This document shows positions 60,191 through 64,000 of a DNA stretch of 64,000 nucleotides, in pieces. The notes beneath the pieces are model-generated. The model made no database searches and was not told where the DNA came from. It worked only from the letters and a program-made list of their open reading frames with translations. Made by a program: the position numbers and the translations under genes. This stretch comes from Norana najaformis. Taxonomy: Eukaryota > Annelida > Clitellata > Crassiclitellata > Hormogastridae. Where the stretch lies: assembly GCA_964023275.1 (NCBI GenBank), contig OZ029913.1, positions 52,220,144-52,284,143 of the forward strand. The letters are read 5' to 3'. Within the stretch, counting starts at the first letter, position 1, and each line of letters starts with the position of its first letter.

Positions 60191-61867
60191 AATAATAAGC
60201 ATGCAATAGATAACCATAATCACTAATATCAAATAGCGGACTATGGGGCGTGCTCCGTGCATTTAATTTGGAAAAGAGAAAGTTATTAGGAAACTGGGCT
60301 TAAATCCGGTTAATGGCGAAACAGTAGCTAAGTCCATCAAATTTAGGATTCTATTCTGCCTATGTGCTCTTCACAAAGGAGCTAATAACGTCCGGATAGC
60401 TAGAACAATTGTCACATCGTTTTAAGAGACCTCTTCATGGGAGGAAGTATTGCGCTGGCTATTCTTTAGGATGTAAATACTGCGCTGGACACGGTTACCT
60501 GGAATCATGTTCATAAATCTAATGGCACCTCTAGCGTGGAATATTCACCTGCGTCTAAAATGGCTTTGCTTCCTCCTGTATTCATGAGTCGACGATGATG
60601 ACGGTTATAGACTCCGGCCACTTGACACGGGCACATGTCACTTCGGTGTCCCACAGGAATCTTCCATTCTCGGACGTCCCACACACTGTAGCATCTCCAT
60701 ATAATACTTTTAATAGATAGTAGGCCTATTGTCTGCTGGTGTTGGCAGGCATTTCCTATATATAAAATCCATCGAAGTTTGCTCAAATAGGTCCTCTGGT
60801 AAAAGTCCATAGTTTATCAGGCTCTGAGCGGGTCTTTATCATATTTGGCCCAGCCCCCTCATTTGAGGGCCCGGCGGTCGCATACAGTAGTTATGCTACT
60901 GCCTATGATTACAATTATGACAGTATTCGATCGCTGTCTGTGTTTACAGATCGGGGTTGCTTCTGGCGCATTTTCCCTGAAGAGGCGCTATATAAATGTA
61001 CACTTAAGATTACAATTACGAAGAATACACTACTGTGTTGCAGTAAGTAAGTAAGTAAGTAAGTAAGTAGGTAAGTAAGTAAGTAAGTAAGTAAGACATT
61101 TGTTAACACGCCATGCGCTAAATAATGTCTTACTTATGTCTTACAAATGTCTTGCTGCAGGCATTGCTAATGGCCCAACTTAATACCTGTCTGTTGCTTG
61201 TTTGATTTAAACGAGCGCAGGTGAATTAGATGACGTCTCTGGTGCAGCCTTCGTGCGTGTGAGGATTTTTGAAGATACTCACTCACTAAGGTTTTTGTCT
61301 GGGTCATCACAGCGGAAGTTTTAGCGGCTGCACAGATGTTATGAAATCGGTCAGGCCGCGATTCTCTGGTTCATTAAGAATTAAATACGGAAACATGACA
61401 TACGCGGGTAAAAACAGATGACAGCACGATAATCAAAACTGTATGTGGCGCAAGACATCACTTGTCATGAAGAGCCTAAATTGCTTTTCCGCCTAACGTA
61501 AGTAGCTGTAAATTATCTTCCATATAAGTCGTATGATTTTCGTTTGTTCAGCACAGGAGCAAAGTCCAGATGGTTTCGAATAGCGCTATAAAACTGCCTG
61601 ACTGCATGACGTCGTATTAGGTAAATTTTACCTAACTGGATGATGACGGACGGATACAACAGGCTGAAAGAAGAAGCTCAGCATCGACAGGAGTGGCGTC
61701 ATCGGACCTTTGAACCTGCCTGAGGGCAGATAACCAGAAGAAGAAGAAGAAGAAGACCTAATTGCAACGTAGATTCGTTAGGAGTCTTAATTATCCATAC
61801 TATTTCGTGGCCCTCAATTCTTTCAAATGCTGCAATAAAATTTCTCAACCTTCGTCCGCAGCATCGT

Positions 61868-62010
61868 CGAAGCAGCACGGTTCGTGCACGAGGACCTTAA
61901 ATGGCGTGGCGCCCATTGAAACGGGCAGCGGTGGTGAAGGATACACCCGATACATTCATTGAAAAATTAGCAGGGTCGATGCCATAGGATTCCTATAGAA
62001 AAACGTGTAA
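61868..62010 (+). repeat. Dispersed repeat family R150, copy 4
   Basis: Carries gaccttaaatggcgtggcg, cagcggtggtgaagga, acattcattgaaaaatt and agcagggtcgatgcc, in the same order as at 4930-5080. Confidence 0.7.
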
Positions 62011-63477
62011 ATTTACATGTTGCATTTACATAATCATATCACACAAGGAACGGCGTTGGGAACCAGAGAGCCATGCCTCCACTGGGTAAAGCACGGTGCT
62101 TTTGCACATACCCTTAATCCTAAAGGTAAGCATGTTTTGATATATAATTTTTCCATTAGGTTAGTAGGCTAGCCCGCAAATCTGCTGTGATAGAAAGAGG
62201 AACGTCAATCATTCAAGAGTGTGAACAGTAGGCCTACAGTGAATTATTCTGTAAAGAGGATGTGGAAGGGTTGACTGAGTACACCACGAAAACCGCGACG
62301 AGCAAAAATTGTCATAAGAAATTTCGGAGACTTTAGAAGTCTCGATGACTAAAAAACTTTGGTAACATAAAACTTAATCTTCCTTACTTGTCCACTCCTG
62401 CAAAACTTCCGGTTACTCCCATGCCCCCACTATCAAAATTACGTTGACTCTCAGGCTTAAAACATACTAGAATATATATAAATCGACATATTCTAGTATT
62501 CTATAAGCCTATATATATACGCAAATTAGTCTATATTTTTATATATTATATATATTATATATATATCTAAACCTAGTAAAAATGCCTGTTGCCTCAAATC
62601 TTTACGTTCTTAGTTCCATCTCTGGACCTTGGTAATGGCGAGAGCTTCCTCTGCAAGTGTGCGAAGACCTACACGCTTTGCATAGCACGTATCAGATGTT
62701 TAGCTTTTCTATGCATGCTATCTCTATGGTGCTGCATATATAATAGGCCTACGTGCTTATAGATATATGTGTTTATAGACTTATTGTGCATAACACTCTC
62801 GTATTATATACAGTCAAGTGTACACACAAACGCAGGAGCAAGCCTATAAGATAGTATAGGATATCATTTCAGGAGAATATAATGTATTTAGATACAGGAT
62901 AAGAATTTTCTTTTGTGTCTCGGCGTCGTAACTGACTCTTTAAGCGTTTGCAGTACGTTTTATAGGCATTAAATAATGCGTATATGTCGCCGTTCTATAA
63001 TCTGTATGTTTGAAATATGAGATTACTCTGCAGGCCTCTAATTGAACTGATATCAAACGGTTGGTAAATGAAAGTATCGTACTGAATCTCTTTAAATCTG
63101 CATAGACCTATCATGTTTTATAGGCGTCTAGTACTTCAAAAGCGCCTACATGTCGATGGTTGCATATGCTATAAGCTCAGCATGTATGGGGCTGTTTGGC
63201 AGTTGGAATTGTTTCATAATTGAACTGATATCGATAGATCTGTGAATGTTGGTTATTGACGTTTGATGACTGATCCGCTGCCAACAGATGAACGCGGTTT
63301 CAGTTGACCGGCTTTTCACTCGTCTTTAAACGAATCTTGTTCTGTAATAAATTTAACGAATTAGGGTGCGCTGGTCCTATTCAACGCCCTCTTTCGGACT
63401 GACCGAACGACCTACCGATAGGCCTACATCGACCGACCAACACACTGGCCGACACACAGACCGACATATCGGCCAAT

Positions 63478-63556
63478 AACCGACCGACCGACCGACCGAC
63501 CGACCGACCGACCGACCGACCGACCGACCGACCGACCGACCGACCGACCGACCGAC
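63478..63556. repeat. (CCGA)n microsatellite
   Basis: About 19 uninterrupted cgac units. Gly/Arg/Ser/Val open frames across it are artefacts. Confidence 0.93.
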
Positions 63557-64000
63557 GCTTCGGCCAGCCGACCGACATGCACACCGAGAGACAGTCCACG
63601 AGGGACTGAACGTCCATCCATTCAGCACGAGATGGGCCGCATGATCGTAACCCTGGAACTGCGTCATAAAATCGCCCGATCGCAGCGTCTTCGCCTTTAA
63701 TGGATTTTAAACAATAGGGTAGCCATCACTGGGCCGCGGTATTAACGAGTCAGCGACGCGTTGGCCTTCTGGCTATGGTATGCCGTCTGCATAATTACAG
63801 AGACTTAGGCGGTCGAACGCACCAGTCAATTGAGCAGCAAGTAGACACGCGCAACTTGCTCTGCTCTCACGCATCTCGCGACCTATTTCGCCGACTATTA
63901 ATTGCCGACGGAATTGCGGAAGAAAGCGTTTTGTGCGCTTGCGTCTGGTTACGGGAGAAGTGACGGCTGAAACGCCTATCCCCGGGACGCGTGGCATACG

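Larger units (their letters stand above)
60190..64000. other. Right-edge region without recognisable genes
   Basis: Holds (AGTA)n at 61038-61094, a dispersed R150 repeat at 61868-62010, an AT-rich tatatat block at 62465-62570, and (CCGA)n at 63478-63556. An aggcgctatataaatgta tail is present near 60973. No coding region could be supported. Confidence 0.55.

Noticed and set aside
63377..63667. Gly/Arg/Ser/Val repeat ORFs
   Set aside because: They are translations of the (CCGA)n run.

Overview
This is a window of a multicellular animal nuclear genome, most likely a marine invertebrate. The phylum cannot be fixed from sequence alone. The evidence is intron-rich metazoan genes with GT-AG introns, abundant non-LTR retrotransposon fragments (RTE and CR1/L2-like), several tRNA-derived SINE families, a 5S-rRNA-like SINE head, and many microsatellites. 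There are no bacterial-style operons and no CRISPR array. A mollusc or another spiralian would fit the Arg-rich gene family described below, but that is inference.

Left part (1-18.5 kb): two conserved genes lie head-to-tail on the minus strand. The first is the mitochondrial calcium uniporter MCU. Five 5' exons are visible, from the start codon at 4605 down to 427, and the pore-forming part lies off the left edge. The second is CRLF3 (cytokine receptor-like factor 3), complete in seven coding exons (18431 to 10458; 457 aa), with coiled coil, FN3 domain with WSPWS, and SPRY-like C-terminus. All splice phases agree in both genes. A split-acceptor signal just upstream of the CRLF3 ATG suggests a 5'UTR intron. 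In that intron sits a near-complete, antisense RTE-clade retrotransposon with an intact endonuclease/reverse transcriptase ORF (19093-22179).

Middle part (27.8-36.0 kb): the most interesting locus. Four tandem minus-strand units, 2.2-2.6 kb apart, each carry a two-exon gene. A tiny first exon encodes MED-x-L and ends at a gtaagt donor. A second exon encodes an acidic segment followed by a very Arg-rich tail. An AATAAA signal lies about 140-180 nt after the stop. The predicted 89-93 aa proteins look like protamine or sperm-nuclear-basic-protein precursors with an acidic leader. All four copies place the exon 1 splice donor in one arm of a conserved inverted repeat, and three keep a CCAAT box about 100 bp upstream of the ATG.

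Right part (43.1-50.4 kb): a three-exon plus-strand gene for an unrecognised 679-aa membrane protein. It has two hydrophobic helices, a Cys-rich juxtamembrane patch, four PPxY (WW-domain-binding) motifs and a long Ser/Asn/Gln-rich tail. Its first intron contains a 1.4-kb array of a 20-bp minisatellite with higher-order structure.

The remainder (36.5-43.1 kb and 50.4-64 kb) is repeat-rich intergenic DNA: truncated LINEs, SINEs, MITE-like elements, microsatellites and a perfect 26-bp palindrome. No further protein gene could be supported there.
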